NCBI GenBank assembly: GCA_000955785.1
Contig: JYOD01000037.1
Span: 1 to 64,000 of the forward strand
Source of the DNA: Burkholderiaceae bacterium 16
Lineage (GTDB): Bacteria; Pseudomonadota; Gammaproteobacteria; Burkholderiales; Burkholderiaceae
Length of the DNA stretch: 64,000 nucleotides
Direction of reading: 5' to 3'
Positions 7,799-17,450 of this stretch are shown here, piece after piece. Each line of letters begins with the position of its first letter. The stretch's first letter is position 1. The position numbers and the translations under genes were made by a program. Below the pieces are notes generated by a model. It saw only the letters and a program-made list of their open reading frames with translations, was not told the DNA's origin and did not search any database.

Positions 7799-9171
7799 TC
7801 GGTGGCACCGCCCGGCTTGTCTTCAAGGATCACGCCGCCGGCCAGCAGTTCGGCACGGATGCGGTCGGCTTCGGCGAAGTTGCGCTCCGCCTTGGCTTGC
7901 TTGCGCGCACCGATCAGGGCTTCGATCTGCTCCGGCTGCAGGCCATCGGCTGTTTTGCCGCCTTGCAGGAACGCGTGCGCGCCGCGCTCCAGCAAGCCCA
8001 GCGTGGCACCCAGGCCCTTGAGCTGGCGCGCCATCGCCCGCGAGCCGGTGCGGTTGACTTCACCGGCGAGGTCGAACAGCACGGCCATGGCGATCGGCGT
8101 GTTGAAGTCGTCGCCCATCGCGTCGATAAAGCGCCGCGCATGCGCCTCTTCCCAGTCCAGGGGCTGGTCATCCGGCTGCACGTCCTTGAGTGCCGTGTAA
8201 AGGCGCGTCAGGGAATGACGAGCGTCCTCCAGGTGGTCACTGCTGTAGTGCAGCGGGCTGCGGTAATGCGCGCGCAAGATGAAGAAGCGCACCACCTCGG
8301 CGTCGTACTCCTTGAGTACATCGCGGATGGTGAAGAAGTTGCCGAGCGATTTCGACATCTTCTCGTCATTGATTCGCACGAAGCCGTTGTGCATCCACAA
8401 GTTGACGAAGGTCTTGCCGCTGGCCCCTTCGGACTGCGCGATCTCGTTCTCATGGTGCGGGAACTGCAGGTCGGCGCCGCCGCCGTGGATATCGAAATGC
8501 TCGCCCAGCAGCGCGCAGCTCATCGCCGAGCATTCGATGTGCCAGCCCGGCCGGCCGGCGCCCCATTTCGAGTCCCACTTGCTTTCGGCGGGCTCGCTCT
8601 CCTTGGCGGACTTCCACAGCACAAAGTCGAGCGGATCGTGCTTGGCTTCGTTGGTGGCCACGCGCTCGCCGGCGCGCAGGTCTTCCAGCGATTTGCCCGA
8701 CAGGCGCCCGTAATTGGGGAATTTGCGCACGGCATAGTTCACATCGCCATCGCTGGCCTGATAAGCCAGGCCGCGGGCCTCCAGCTTGCCGATGATATCG
8801 AGCATCTGCGGCACGTAGTCGGTCGCGCGCGGCTCATGGTCCGGGCGCTGGATGCCCAGCGCGTCGGCATCCTCGTGCATGTAGCGGATGAAGCGGTCGG
8901 TCAGCGCGCCGATGGTCTCGCCATTCTCCGCGGCGCGGCGAATGATCTTGTCATCGATGTCGGTGATGTTCTGCACGTAGGTCACCTGGTAGCCGGCCGT
9001 GCGCAGCCAGCGCTGCACCATGTCGAATACCACCATCACGCGCGCATGGCCAACGTGACAATAGTCGTACACCGTCATGCCGCAGACATACATGCGTACA
9101 CGGCCGGGTTCGATTGGCACGAAAGGCTGTTTTTCACGCGCGAGCGTGTTGTAGATATTCAGAGGATGCAT
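7783..9171 (-). CDS. cysS: Cysteinyl-tRNA synthetase
   Basis: Class I synthetase that charges tRNA-Cys. Starting at [10 protein letters not shown] it has the zinc ligand C30 in [10 protein letters not shown], the HIGH-equivalent HVGH (39-42), the zinc-site GWHIECSAM and the [12 protein letters not shown] signature, with the DALR-type C-terminal domain ending at 462 residues. The frame is open well upstream, but the upstream codons do not look like CysS. It is divergent from the TPR gene at 9640 and overlaps the following glycosylase gene. Confidence 0.97.
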   Translation of the reverse strand: MHPLNIYNTLAREKQPFVPIEPGRVRMYVCGMTVYDYCHVGHARVMVVFDMVQRWLRTAGYQVTYVQNITDIDDKIIRRAAENGETIGALTDRFIRYMHEDADALGIQRPDHEPRATDYVPQMLDIIGKLEARGLAYQASDGDVNYAVRKFPNYGRLSGKSLEDLRAGERVATNEAKHDPLDFVLWKSAKESEPAESKWDSKWGAGRPGWHIECSAMSCALLGEHFDIHGGGADLQFPHHENEIAQSEGASGKTFVNLWMHNGFVRINDEKMSKSLGNFFTIRDVLKEYDAEVVRFFILRAHYRSPLHYSSDHLEDARHSLTRLYTALKDVQPDDQPLDWEEAHARRFIDAMGDDFNTPIAMAVLFDLAGEVNRTGSRAMARQLKGLGATLGLLERGAHAFLQGGKTADGLQPEQIEALIGARKQAKAERNFAEADRIRAELLAGGVILEDKPGGATEWRRA

Positions 9172-9639
9172 GAAACGAGGTGAAAGGATGAGGAATCCTG
9201 CCGGCGGCATGACCGGGCACAAACTGGCACTGGCTGGAACTGACCCGGCTGCCCGCATTCTGCTGCCCTGCCCCCGGGGCTGCCAGGGGCCGCCCCTGCG
9301 TTGCCCGAAGTTGCCCATAACCGACTGCGGGCAATCCTCGCGCAACGATGCGGGACGAGAGGGACAACGGCACAGCGGGACAACACTGCAACGGTACGGC
9401 GGGACAACACTTGCAAGACACCAGATGCGCCATTGTCGCGCCTTCGCGAGACCGGCAACTTGCGCCTGCGCAAAACCAGGCGCGACCCATATCTTACCGG
9501 AAGCGACCGACCAGGGTGGCCCCGCGCCCGCCTTGCGGCGCACCACGGCAAGCCCGCGTGGCAAAGGGAACGCCCCGATACCCGGGCCGGCATGGCCGCG
9601 CTTTGCTAGAATGCCGCGGAGTATAACGGACCGCCATAC
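9172..9639. other. 468-base divergent intergenic region with a short tandem repeat
   Basis: No convincing gene on either strand. It must hold the promoters of cysS (minus) and the TPR gene (plus), but no clear -35/-10 pair stood out. Two 21-base near-identical units (9367-9387 and 9391-9411, two mismatches, three-base spacer), each ending GCGGGACAACACT, are the only structure noticed. A partial third copy of the GGGAC core precedes them. Confidence 0.6.
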
Positions 9640-10338
9640 ATGAGCCTGTTCCTGCCCACCATAGCAACCGCTTCATCCCCGCCCCTGCGCCGGCGCATTG
9701 CGGCCGCCTCGTTAACCCTGGCGGCCAGCCTGGCAGGCATGCTTGTCATGGCTGACCCCGTGCGCGCGCAGGCCGGACCCGTATCGCTTGCCGTGCCGGC
9801 CGTCCCGCCCGGCGGCGTGCGCTCTGCCGATCCGGGCATGGCCGACGCGGAGAAGGCGGCGGCGCAGAAGAAATATGGCGAGGCCATCGATCGCTTCGAC
9901 CGCGTGCTGGCCACCAACCCGCGCAATGCGCAAGCGCGCTTCGAGCGTGCCTGGGCCCTGGCCCAGGCCGGGCGCGAGGACGAGGCCATCGCGGCGTTGT
10001 CGTCCATGGCACAGGACTTCCCGGAACTGCCCGAGCCGCACAACAACCTGGCCCTGCTGTACGCCAAGCGCGGGGATCTCAAGCGCGCCGAGGCGGAACT
10101 GCTGCTCGCTCTCGATGCCAAACCCGATTTCGCGGTGGGTTACACCAATCTGGGCGATGTCTACCGCCGCCTGGCCGAGAATGCCTACCGGGAAGCACTC
10201 CGCCGCAATCCCAAGGACGCGGCGGCGGCCTCGGGCCTCAAGCTATCGCAACCCGCGGCGGCCATCCAGCCTCCCGCGGGCACCACGCGCAAGGCAAGCG
10301 CCGCGGCCAGCGAGCCGGCGGCCGCACCCGCCCGGTAG
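9640..10338 (+). CDS. Exported tetratricopeptide-repeat protein
   Basis: A 232-residue protein with a hydrophobic, Ala-rich N-terminal segment (about 20-43, ending VRAQA) that looks like a signal peptide. It is followed by about three TPR helices pairs from residue 68 ([58 protein letters not shown]). The C-terminal 40 residues are low-complexity Ala/Pro. TPRs mediate protein contacts, so a periplasmic scaffold or assembly role is likely. It is followed by two cyclophilin genes on the same strand, consistent with envelope protein folding. Confidence 0.8.
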   Translation: MSLFLPTIATASSPPLRRRIAAASLTLAASLAGMLVMADPVRAQAGPVSLAVPAVPPGGVRSADPGMADAEKAAAQKKYGEAIDRFDRVLATNPRNAQARFERAWALAQAGREDEAIAALSSMAQDFPELPEPHNNLALLYAKRGDLKRAEAELLLALDAKPDFAVGYTNLGDVYRRLAENAYREALRRNPKDAAAASGLKLSQPAAAIQPPAGTTRKASAAASEPAAAPAR

Positions 10339-10408
10339 TGCCTTGCCCGGCAGGCGGGGCCGCAGCCAGGCCCCGGTCTTATCGTTTTCCCGATCCACGG
10401 AGTCAAGC

Positions 10409-10993
10409 ATGATCTTTTCGCGTCGCCTCGTCCTTGCCGGCATGGTCGCCGGTGCCCTGGCGCTCTCGCCCCTGGCCTCACAGGCACAGCAGCAGAAAGC
10501 CGAGCGGGTGCAATTCGTCACCAGCGCCGGCAAGTTCACGCTAGAGGTCTATCCGGACGCCGCGCCCAAGACGGTCGCGAACTTCATGGAGTATGTCAAG
10601 AGCGGCTTCTATAGCGGCACCATCTTCCATCGCGTCATCAACGGTTTCATGGTGCAAGGCGGTGGCTTCGACCGCGACATGAAGCAGAAGCCCACGCGCG
10701 CGCCGATTCCGCTGGAGGCCCAGAACGGGCTGAAGAACAAGGCTGGCACGGTCGCCATGGCACGCACCAGCGATCCCAACTCGGCCACCGCCCAGTTCTT
10801 CATCAATGTGGTGGATAATTCCAGTCTCGACTATCCGCAGCCGGACGGTAACGGCTACGCTGTGTTCGGCAAGGTGGTGGAAGGCATGGATACCGTCGAA
10901 AAGATGAAGAACACGCCCACCACCTCTTATGGCCCGATGCGTAATGTCCCGGCCACGCCGATCGTGATCGAGTCGGCCTCTGTCGTCAAATAA
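10409..10993 (+). CDS. ppiA: Periplasmic peptidyl-prolyl cis-trans isomerase (cyclophilin)
   Basis: Catalyses proline isomerisation during folding of exported proteins. The signal peptide (residues 1-27, [11 protein letters not shown]) precedes one cyclophilin domain with the standard [13 protein letters not shown] active-site arginine segment, [22 protein letters not shown] and [12 protein letters not shown]. The ATG follows ACGGAG with good spacing; an open frame further upstream overlaps the TPR gene in another phase and is not coding. The cytoplasmic paralogue follows after 28 bases, so the pair looks like one transcript. Confidence 0.93.
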   Translation: MIFSRRLVLAGMVAGALALSPLASQAQQQKAERVQFVTSAGKFTLEVYPDAAPKTVANFMEYVKSGFYSGTIFHRVINGFMVQGGGFDRDMKQKPTRAPIPLEAQNGLKNKAGTVAMARTSDPNSATAQFFINVVDNSSLDYPQPDGNGYAVFGKVVEGMDTVEKMKNTPTTSYGPMRNVPATPIVIESASVVK

Positions 10994-11021
10994 CACCGTA
11001 CCACCGTACAAAGGAAAGCAA

Positions 11022-11522
11022 ATGTCCAAGGTAGAGCTCCACACCAGCCAAGGTGTCATCACCATCGAACTCGACGCCGAAAAGGCGCCCAAGTCGGTTG
11101 AAAACTTCCTGTCCTATGTGCGCAAGGGCCACTACGACAACACCATCTTCCACCGTGTGATCAAGAACTTCATGATCCAGGGCGGCGGTTTCGAACCCGG
11201 CATGAAGCAAAAGGCCACCGATGCCCCGATCGAGAACGAAGCCGGCAACGGCCTCAAGAACGATCGCTACACGGTTGCCATGGCGCGTACCAACGCACCG
11301 CATTCGGCCACCGCGCAGTTCTTCATCAACGCGGTCGACAATGACTTCCTCAACTTCACCTCGCCGACCCCGCAAGGCTTCGGCTACGCCGTGTTCGGCA
11401 AGGTGATCGACGGTACCGACGTGGTCGAGACGATCAAGGGCGTGCGCACCGGCAGCGCCGGCTTCCACCAGGACGTGCCGCTCGAAGACGTGGTCATCGA
11501 AAAGGCCGTGGTGGTCGAATAA
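11022..11522 (+). CDS. ppiB: Cytoplasmic peptidyl-prolyl cis-trans isomerase B
   Basis: A 166-residue cyclophilin without signal peptide. [36 protein letters not shown] and [11 protein letters not shown] are the family landmarks and align directly with the upstream periplasmic copy, so the two are probably an old tandem duplication with different destinations. An AAAGGAAAG ribosome-binding site precedes the ATG. lpxH follows on the same strand, as often seen in this group. Confidence 0.95.
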   Translation: MSKVELHTSQGVITIELDAEKAPKSVENFLSYVRKGHYDNTIFHRVIKNFMIQGGGFEPGMKQKATDAPIENEAGNGLKNDRYTVAMARTNAPHSATAQFFINAVDNDFLNFTSPTPQGFGYAVFGKVIDGTDVVETIKGVRTGSAGFHQDVPLEDVVIEKAVVVE

Positions 11523-11611
11523 GTCACTGGCCACCCTCGCCAGGACGCGTTCCACCGCACGCCTTGGCGGGGTCGCGGCATGAAGTCAGGCCAGACTCTC
11601 TCTCCAACCGC

Positions 11612-12403
11612 ATGACTGTGACCCCATCCACGCCGGCTGCCGGCGCCCTCGCGGTGCCAACGCCGGCGTGGTTCATTTCCGACCTGCATCTCACGCCGGA
11701 GATGCCGCGCACGCTGGCGTCCTTCGAGCGCGTGCTCGAACGCGCGGCGCAAGGCGCGCGCGCGCTGTTCATCCTGGGTGATTTCTTCGAATTCTGGGTA
11801 GGCGACGAGGAAGCCGACAGCCCCTTTGCGGTGCAAGTGGCCACCATGCTTCGCCAGCTCGCAGGCCGCGGCGTCCAGGTGTACCTGATGCATGGCAACC
11901 GCGACTTCCTGCTGGGACAGCGCTTTGCGCGCGCCGCCGGCGCCGCCTTGCTGCCCGATCCGACCGTGATCGAATGCGCTGGCCAGCGCGTGGTGCTCAG
12001 CCACGGCGACATGCTGTGCACCGACGATGAACGCTACATGAAATTCCGCCGCTGGACCCGCAAACGGTGGGTCCAGCGCGCATTCCTGTCGCTGCCGCTG
12101 ACGCTGCGCCTGCGCGTGGCGCGGCGGCTGCGCGCCGACAGCGAGGCGGGCCGCGCCGACCAGGCGCGCCGCGATGCTCCGCCCGACTACGGCGACACCA
12201 CGCCGCAAGCCGTGGCGGCGCTGTTGCGCGACAGCCATGCAACGGTTTTGGTGCATGGCCACACGCACCGCCCCGCCCGCCACGAAAGTCCGGAGGGCGT
12301 GCGCTGGGTGCTGACCGACTGGGACCTCGACGGCAAGCGGCCACGCGCCGCCGTGCTGCAACTCGACGCGGACGGCTTCCACGTACTGCCGCAAGTGGAC
12401 TGA
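11612..12403 (+). CDS. lpxH: UDP-2,3-diacylglucosamine diphosphatase
   Basis: Cleaves UDP-2,3-diacylglucosamine to lipid X in lipid A synthesis at the inner membrane. Calcineurin-like metal motifs are all present: SDLHL, GDFFEFWVGDEE, HGNRDFLLG, LSHGDMLC and HGHTHRPA. The ATG at 11612 is chosen over a TTG 16 codons upstream because family members begin shortly before the metal-binding strand. The 263-residue length is slightly above the E. coli protein. It converges with cysE. Confidence 0.94.
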   Translation: MTVTPSTPAAGALAVPTPAWFISDLHLTPEMPRTLASFERVLERAAQGARALFILGDFFEFWVGDEEADSPFAVQVATMLRQLAGRGVQVYLMHGNRDFLLGQRFARAAGAALLPDPTVIECAGQRVVLSHGDMLCTDDERYMKFRRWTRKRWVQRAFLSLPLTLRLRVARRLRADSEAGRADQARRDAPPDYGDTTPQAVAALLRDSHATVLVHGHTHRPARHESPEGVRWVLTDWDLDGKRPRAAVLQLDADGFHVLPQVD

Positions 12404-12419
12404 CGCCGGGGCCGGCGTC
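12402..12419. terminator. Hairpin between converging lpxH and cysE
   Basis: GACGCCGG, two bases, CCGGCGTC overlaps the lpxH stop codon and forms a strong GC stem between two converging genes. No T-run follows on either strand. Confidence 0.45.
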
Positions 12420-12440
12420 CCCCAAGCGGCCCCGGCCTCC

Positions 12441-13184
12441 CTACTTCATCAGCTTGCGCAACTCACTCGCGTCGAAGCGGTCGTTCGGCGTGTTCTCAAG
12501 GTGCTCGCCGAGCCGGTCCAGCGCAGCCATCACCGTCTCGAGGCGCTCGTGCTGCTGGGCCGCATTATCGATCAGGCTCTTGAGCGCCAGCGAAACCGGA
12601 TCGTCCGCGTTCGGCGTGATGCCGTAAGCGGAGAACTCCTGCTTGGCACCCTGCTGCCCGGTGGGCGCATCCGGCAGGATGATGCGCGCCGGAATACCGA
12701 CCGCGGTGGCGCCCGGCGGCACCGGCTTGAGTACCACGGCATTGGAGCCGATGCGCGCGCCGTCGCCGATGGTGTAGCCGCCAAGCACCTTGGCGCCGGC
12801 ACTCACCACCACATTGGCACCCAGCGTGGGATGGCGCTTCACGCCCTTGTAGAGCGATGTGCCGCCCAGGGTCACGCCCTGGTAAATGGTGCAGTCGTCG
12901 CCGATCTCGGCGGTCTCGCCCACCACCACGCCCATGCCGTGATCGATGAACACGCGGCGCCCTACTTTGGCGCCGGGGTGTATCTCGATCCCGGTGAAAA
13001 AACGGGCCCAGTGGGAAATCCACCGGCCGAGCCAGTGAAACCCCGCGTTCCAGCAAGCATGGGCGAAGCGGTGAAACATCACGGCATGAAAGCCGGGGTA
13101 GCAGGTCAGCACCTCCAGACGGCTGCGCGCGGCGGGATCGCGCCGCATGATGGCGTCGATATCTTCCTTCAGACGAGAGAACAT
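12441..13184 (-). CDS. cysE: Serine O-acetyltransferase
   Basis: Makes O-acetylserine for cysteine synthesis. An N-terminal helical domain is followed by left-handed beta-helix hexapeptide repeats: [60 protein letters not shown] and [13 protein letters not shown]. The catalytic histidine is in the FIDHGMG segment. The last 70 residues extend past the beta-helix with a helical tail. The 218 bases upstream include a nested dyad around GTCCTG/CAGGAC (13221-13238), which could matter for expression. It is separated from the PrpF-like gene upstream on the same strand. Confidence 0.95.
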   Translation of the reverse strand: MFSRLKEDIDAIMRRDPAARSRLEVLTCYPGFHAVMFHRFAHACWNAGFHWLGRWISHWARFFTGIEIHPGAKVGRRVFIDHGMGVVVGETAEIGDDCTIYQGVTLGGTSLYKGVKRHPTLGANVVVSAGAKVLGGYTIGDGARIGSNAVVLKPVPPGATAVGIPARIILPDAPTGQQGAKQEFSAYGITPNADDPVSLALKSLIDNAAQQHERLETVMAALDRLGEHLENTPNDRFDASELRKLMK

Positions 13185-13402
13185 CTTGGTCGTGTCGTGT
13201 TGCCACGCCGTGCGCCGCGCGTCCTGAGTCAGCAGGACTGACGCGCGTCGCCGGCATGGTCATTGGCCGGTGGGAACGGGATCAGGGAGTGTAAGAGATT
13301 TGCTACCCTGCTGCCGCCATGGACATTGATTGCGATGGCGCGGTCCGCCTTTGCCGTACCACGGTATCGGCCGCGGTGCGTGGAGGTGGACGGCGGCCGC
13401 CA

Positions 13403-14524
13403 TCAACATCGCTCGGGCACGTGGACCAGGCCGGTCATCAGACGGCGAGCGCTGTGGCTCATCACGGCGCGCTCCATCACCCAGGCCCCATCGCGCCTTG
13501 CCGTGACAGCGCCCAGGGCAAGGATGCCCGACGCATGGCCAATGCGGGTCTGGCTGCCGCTGCGCACGGCGGCCCGATGCACCACCGAGTCTGGCAGGTT
13601 GGCAGCCGCCGCCAGCGCGATCGCGTCGGCCCCGGTAAAGGCAGGGTCGGCGCTGCGGCGCAACACATCGATATGGGCCGCGGCCAGCGAAGCTCCGGTG
13701 CTGGCGCGATAGCCGGCGGGCGGTGCGACCCACGCGATCCTGGGCGTGGCGGGACGCTCGCGCATGGCGGTTTGCGCATCCGGCGCCAGTCCCATGGCCA
13801 CCGCGCCCTTCGCGCGGATAGCCTCGAGCCCGGCCAGCAGCCCGGTGTCCGAGTTGATCCGTTCGGGCCGTTCTGTGCCATCCAGTCCGAGGTCGGCAGC
13901 GCGCACGAACACGGTGGGAGTGCCGGCCGTCACCAGCGTCGCATCGATGCGGCCCATGCCTGGCACATCGAGCGTGTCCACCACGTTGCCGGTGGGACAC
14001 AAGGGCAACAGCGTGGTGGCCGGCTCAAGGTAATCGAGCACGATTTCGGCCGCAGGAAACGGCACCCCGTCTTCGCAGAAATCACCATCCTCGAACGGAT
14101 GGCCATTGCGGCAAGGCACGTGGGCGTGGAACACCTGGCCAATGCCCTGCTGCCAGATGCGGACCGTGGTGATGCTGTCGCGCGCCGGGACAAAGCCCCG
14201 CCAGATCGCGAACGGGCCCACCGCCGCCGACAGGTCTCCGCCATGGCCGGACCAGTCGATCCGCCGCTCGCCGATGGCCACCTCGCCGAACAGGCAATCG
14301 ACGTCGCAGTCCGGGCGCTGCGAGGGACGCAGCAGCGCAACCTTGCTGGTGCTGCAAGTGGCGCCGCCCATGCCGTCGGCATGCGTGCCATACGGGTCGG
14401 GCGAGCCGATCACGCGCAGCAGCACGGCATCGCGCTCGGCAGGGTCGGTCGGCAGGTCGTCTGCCAGCAAGAACACGCCTTTGCTGGTGCCGCCGCGCAT
14501 GTAGTAGGCCGGAATCTCCGCCAC
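13403..14524 (-). CDS. PrpF-like aconitate isomerase / 4-oxalomesaconate tautomerase family protein
   Basis: A 373-residue member of the PrpF family, two-domain enzymes of the diaminopimelate-epimerase fold that shift double bonds in tricarboxylic or aromatic-derived acids. The opening IPAYYMRGGTSKGVFLL and later TCSTSKVALL, GTPTVFVRA and GHASGILALGA are family landmarks. The GTG start four bases after the trmJ stop has AGGAGAAG just upstream and removes an unlikely extension. It stands alone here, with no prpB/prpC or gallate genes beside it, so the substrate is open. Probably coupled to trmJ translation. Confidence 0.85.
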   Translation of the reverse strand: MAEIPAYYMRGGTSKGVFLLADDLPTDPAERDAVLLRVIGSPDPYGTHADGMGGATCSTSKVALLRPSQRPDCDVDCLFGEVAIGERRIDWSGHGGDLSAAVGPFAIWRGFVPARDSITTVRIWQQGIGQVFHAHVPCRNGHPFEDGDFCEDGVPFPAAEIVLDYLEPATTLLPLCPTGNVVDTLDVPGMGRIDATLVTAGTPTVFVRAADLGLDGTERPERINSDTGLLAGLEAIRAKGAVAMGLAPDAQTAMRERPATPRIAWVAPPAGYRASTGASLAAAHIDVLRRSADPAFTGADAIALAAAANLPDSVVHRAAVRSGSQTRIGHASGILALGAVTARRDGAWVMERAVMSHSARRLMTGLVHVPERC

Positions 14525-14528
14525 TTGC

Positions 14529-15482
14529 TTACTTCTCCTGTTTCGCTGGCGCCCGTGCGCCGGCGCCTTGCGTGGCCACCAGCATGTGCTTGGCAATGCC
14601 CCGCAGGATATTGACTTCCTCTCGCTCCAGCCCGGTGCGCGCGAGCAACCGGCGCAGGCGCGGCATCAGCTTCTTGGGGCTGGCCGGATCGAGAAAACCA
14701 ATCGCTTCCAGGCCGGCCTGCAGATGGCCGAACATGGCCTCGATCTGCTCGGCCGTGGCCGGTTCGCCAGCATAGCCGATCTCGGCGAGCGGCGTAGCCC
14801 TCACCTCCAGCAGCGCCAGCCGCATCTCGTAGGCCACCAGTTGCACGGCCTGGGCCAGATTGAGCGAGGTATAGGCCGGATTGGCGGGAATATGGGTCAC
14901 CGCCGAGCAGCGATCCACCACTTCGTTGGGCAGGCCGAAGCGCTCATTGCCGAATACGAAGGCAACGTGGGCGCCGGCGGCGGCCGGGGCGGCGGCATGC
15001 TGGGCGGCGATACGGGCACCGGCCTGCGCCACCGCGTCGCGCGGGAGCAGCCGCGGCGGCCCGAATTCACGCTGGCGGGCGGTGAGCGCCACCGCGTAAG
15101 CGGTGCCGGCCAGCGCGGCCTCGATGCTCTCGACGATCACCGCGCCGGCCAGCACATCGTCGGCGCCACTGGCCATGGCAATGGCATCCGGGTGCCCGCG
15201 CACCGCCGGCTCGCGTGGCGAAACCAGCACCAGGCTGCCCGGCGCGGCGCCAAAACCCATGGTCTTCATGGCACGCGCAACCGCACCGACATTGCCCGGA
15301 TGACTGGTTTCCACCAGCACGAAGCGCACCGCGGCAAACGCGGCGGGGGCGCCGCCGGCCGCATCCGGGCCGGTGCCGGGAGAAGCACCCGGGGGCGGAA
15401 TAAGGGCCGGGCCGGCCTGGGGATCGGCGGCTGCGGCGGGGGCGCCATTGGCGGCCGCGCTCGTCTGGTTCTGCGGGTTCAT
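14529..15482 (-). CDS. trmJ: tRNA (cytidine/uridine-2'-O-)-methyltransferase TrmJ
   Basis: A SPOUT-fold methyltransferase that modifies position 32 of several tRNAs. [25 protein letters not shown], the loop [17 protein letters not shown] and [16 protein letters not shown] form the knotted SAM site. The C-terminal helical tail ends with the lysine-rich stop region. The first about 50 residues are Ala/Pro-rich and variable. Either ATG 15482 (MNPQNQT) or ATG 15500 (MKPELYM) could be used; neither has a strong ribosome-binding site. It is divergent from suhB. Confidence 0.9.
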   Translation of the reverse strand: MNPQNQTSAAANGAPAAAADPQAGPALIPPPGASPGTGPDAAGGAPAAFAAVRFVLVETSHPGNVGAVARAMKTMGFGAAPGSLVLVSPREPAVRGHPDAIAMASGADDVLAGAVIVESIEAALAGTAYAVALTARQREFGPPRLLPRDAVAQAGARIAAQHAAAPAAAGAHVAFVFGNERFGLPNEVVDRCSAVTHIPANPAYTSLNLAQAVQLVAYEMRLALLEVRATPLAEIGYAGEPATAEQIEAMFGHLQAGLEAIGFLDPASPKKLMPRLRRLLARTGLEREEVNILRGIAKHMLVATQGAGARAPAKQEK

Positions 15483-15637
15483 ATACAATTCAGGCTTCAT
15501 CTTCGGTGCGCCGCCCGTTTTTACGCGATGGCGACGCGCCCGTTCTTCTACAATCCGTTGTGTTGTCAGCCGCCCCGGGGGGCAGCGCGCCGGCCTTTTG
15601 CGCCAGGCGCGCACCCTTGGCCGGCCTGGAGAGATTC

Positions 15638-16456
15638 ATGCATCCGATGCTAAATATCGCCGTCAAGGCGGCCCGCAAGGCAGGTTCCGTCATCAACCGC
15701 GCGTCGATGGACGTCGACCGGGTTCAGGTCTCCCGCAAGCAGCACAACGATTTCGTCACCGAAGTCGACCGCGCCGCCGAGGCCGCGATCATCGAGATCA
15801 TCCGCACGGCCTACCCGGATCACGCCATTCTAGCGGAAGAGTCCGGCCCGTCCTGGGGCGAGGGCGAACCCACCAGCGAATACGTCTGGATGATCGACCC
15901 GCTCGACGGCACCACCAACTTTATCCACGGCTTCCCCCAATACGCGGTTTCCATCGCCCAGCTGCACAAGGGCGTGCCGGCGCAAGCGGTTATCTATGAC
16001 CCGTCGCGTGACGAACTCTTCACCGCCAGCAAAGGCGCGGGTGCCTTCCTGAACAACCGCCGCATCCGCGTATCGCGCCGTGACAAGCTGGCCGACTGCC
16101 TGATCGGCACCGGCTTCCCCTACCGCGACATGGAAGGCCTGGACCAGTACATGGAACTGTTCGCGCTGATGACGCAGAGCTGCGCCGGCTTGCGCCGCCC
16201 GGGCTCGGCAGCGCTTGATCTCGCCTACGTGGCCTGCGGCCGCACCGATGGCTTCTTCGAACAAGGCCTGCATCCCTGGGACATGGCCGCCGGCATGCTG
16301 CTGGTGACCGAAGCCGGCGGCCTGGTAGGCAACTACTCGGGCGAAGCGCGCCAGCTCGAACAAGGCGAAGTCCTGGCCGGCAACCCCAAGGCCTTCGCAC
16401 AGATGGTGCGCCTGCTGTCCCCGTTCTCCGTGGACAACGCCAAGCCGGCCCGGTAA
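15638..16456 (+). CDS. suhB: Inositol-1-monophosphatase / NusG-associated SuhB
   Basis: A magnesium-dependent phosphatase; in enterobacteria SuhB also takes part in rRNA antitermination. The metal-binding signatures are AEESG (67-70), [17 protein letters not shown] (84-100) and the C-terminal [17 protein letters not shown]. Length (272 residues) matches the family. ATG 15638 follows GGAGAG and opens [16 protein letters not shown], the standard N-terminus. It is divergent from trmJ, an arrangement common in beta- and gammaproteobacteria. Confidence 0.95.
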   Translation: MHPMLNIAVKAARKAGSVINRASMDVDRVQVSRKQHNDFVTEVDRAAEAAIIEIIRTAYPDHAILAEESGPSWGEGEPTSEYVWMIDPLDGTTNFIHGFPQYAVSIAQLHKGVPAQAVIYDPSRDELFTASKGAGAFLNNRRIRVSRRDKLADCLIGTGFPYRDMEGLDQYMELFALMTQSCAGLRRPGSAALDLAYVACGRTDGFFEQGLHPWDMAAGMLLVTEAGGLVGNYSGEARQLEQGEVLAGNPKAFAQMVRLLSPFSVDNAKPAR

Positions 16457-16488
16457 AAGCACGACGCAACAAAGCGCCCCACGTCCAT

Positions 16489-16512
16489 AAGGGGCCCGCC
16501 AGCGGGCCCCTT
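16489..16512 (+). terminator. Terminator hairpin after suhB
   Basis: AAGGGGCCCG, four bases, CGGGCCCCTT: a perfect 10-base-pair stem 32 bases after the stop codon. Only TTCA follows, so termination may depend on the hairpin alone. Further imperfect dyads follow toward 16600. Confidence 0.6.
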
Positions 16513-16632
16513 CACGCGAGGCGAAGCGAGCGGTGAAGGTGCACCTGGCCGCATGGGGCGTCTTCTTCGCCTGCCTTCCTGGCAAGACATGTAGGCAGGT
16601 CGCCCCCGCAGAGAATGAATCTGCCTTTGACG

Positions 16633-17268
16633 TCAGGCAGTTGCAGTGAGATCTCCGCAACGGAGATCCCCCCAACGCTCCACATACTCCGGCGCACTCC
16701 CCTGCACGCCATCCGGCACCGGCGGCAACCCCTGCAAAGCCATCGGCAACACGCCGGCCCACACCGGCAGCGCAAGATCCGCCTCGTCATCCTTCGGACC
16801 ACCGCTGCGAGTCTTGGCTGCCGCCTCCTCCAACCCGATACGCAACACCGTGGTCGCGGCCAGCTCATTGACGTCGCCGGGCCTGGCCTGCGCCGAGCGG
16901 CCCGGCGCGATGCGCTCCAGGAAGGCGTCCATGGCCGCTGCCTTGGCAGCGCCGTCAATCACTTCGAAGCTGCCGTAGATCACCGCCGAGCGATAGTTCA
17001 TCGAATGATGAAAGGCCGAGCGCGCCATCACCAGCCCATCCAGATGCGTCACGCACACGCAGACCTGGCTGCCCGTGGCCGCCAGCTTCAGCATGCGGCT
17101 GCCGTTCGAGCCATGGATGTAGAGGTGCTCCCCTTCGCGCCAGCACGCGGTGGGAATGCAATGGGTGCCACGATCGTCCGCGAAAGCCACGTGACAAAGA
17201 TAGGTGTCATCGAGGATCGCATGAAGGGTGGCGCGATCGTAGCGGCCGCGATCGGCAACGCGCCGCAC
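16633..17268 (-). CDS. Pyridoxamine 5'-phosphate oxidase-fold flavin-binding protein
   Basis: A split-barrel protein of the PPOX class (flavin-nucleotide-binding type). YDRATLHAILDDTYLCHVAFADDRGTHCIPTACWR, HGSNGSRMLK and YRSAVIYGSFEVI are typical, and the 211-residue length fits. The only start in frame is GTG 17268, which lacks a ribosome-binding site. A strong AAGGAG followed by ATG at 17308 opens MSQKPMPPSERT, a normal family N-terminus, but it is one base out of phase. A G-run (17271-17274) lies between. A single extra base there would explain both observations. The gene faces a MocR regulator that probably controls it. Confidence 0.8.
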   Translation of the reverse strand: MRRVADRGRYDRATLHAILDDTYLCHVAFADDRGTHCIPTACWREGEHLYIHGSNGSRMLKLAATGSQVCVCVTHLDGLVMARSAFHHSMNYRSAVIYGSFEVIDGAAKAAAMDAFLERIAPGRSAQARPGDVNELAATTVLRIGLEEAAAKTRSGGPKDDEADLALPVWAGVLPMALQGLPPVPDGVQGSAPEYVERWGDLRCGDLTATA

Positions 17269-17394
17269 GCGGGGTACGTTCGCTCGGCGGCATCGGTTTC
17301 TGGCTCATGGTGGCTCCTTGGGCTATGGTGGGTTTTGCCTGGCGGCGATATGCCGCGTCCGGCGTTGCAGCCAAGATAAGTTTTTCGTGGCACC

Positions 17395-17408
17395 ATGGGT
17401 AGACCCAT
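17395..17408. promoter_or_regulatory. Candidate MocR operator
   Basis: ATGGGTAGACCCAT is an inverted repeat of six bases with a two-base centre, in the gap between the PPOX-fold gene and the divergent MocR gene. Position and symmetry suggest the regulator binds here. Confidence 0.5.
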
Positions 17409-17450
17409 AATCAGTCTCATTTTTAGAACCACAGTTTTTGTTACTACACC

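Noticed and set aside
7783..9564. Earlier starts for cysS
   Set aside because: The extra upstream residues are Gly/Arg/Pro-rich and do not resemble cysteinyl-tRNA synthetases, which begin with the PLNIYNTL segment.
9743..10408. Open frame running through the TPR gene into ppiA
   Set aside because: It is a shadow in another frame; the signal-peptide start at 10409 has a good ribosome-binding site.
13221..13238. GTCCTG/CAGGAC dyad upstream of cysE as a riboswitch
   Set aside because: It is a short nested dyad without the multi-helix structure of a known riboswitch; kept only as a note in the cysE entry.
16649..16668. GATCTCCG/CGGAGATC inverted repeat near the end of the PPOX gene
   Set aside because: It lies inside the coding sequence and no T-run follows, so it is not a likely terminator.
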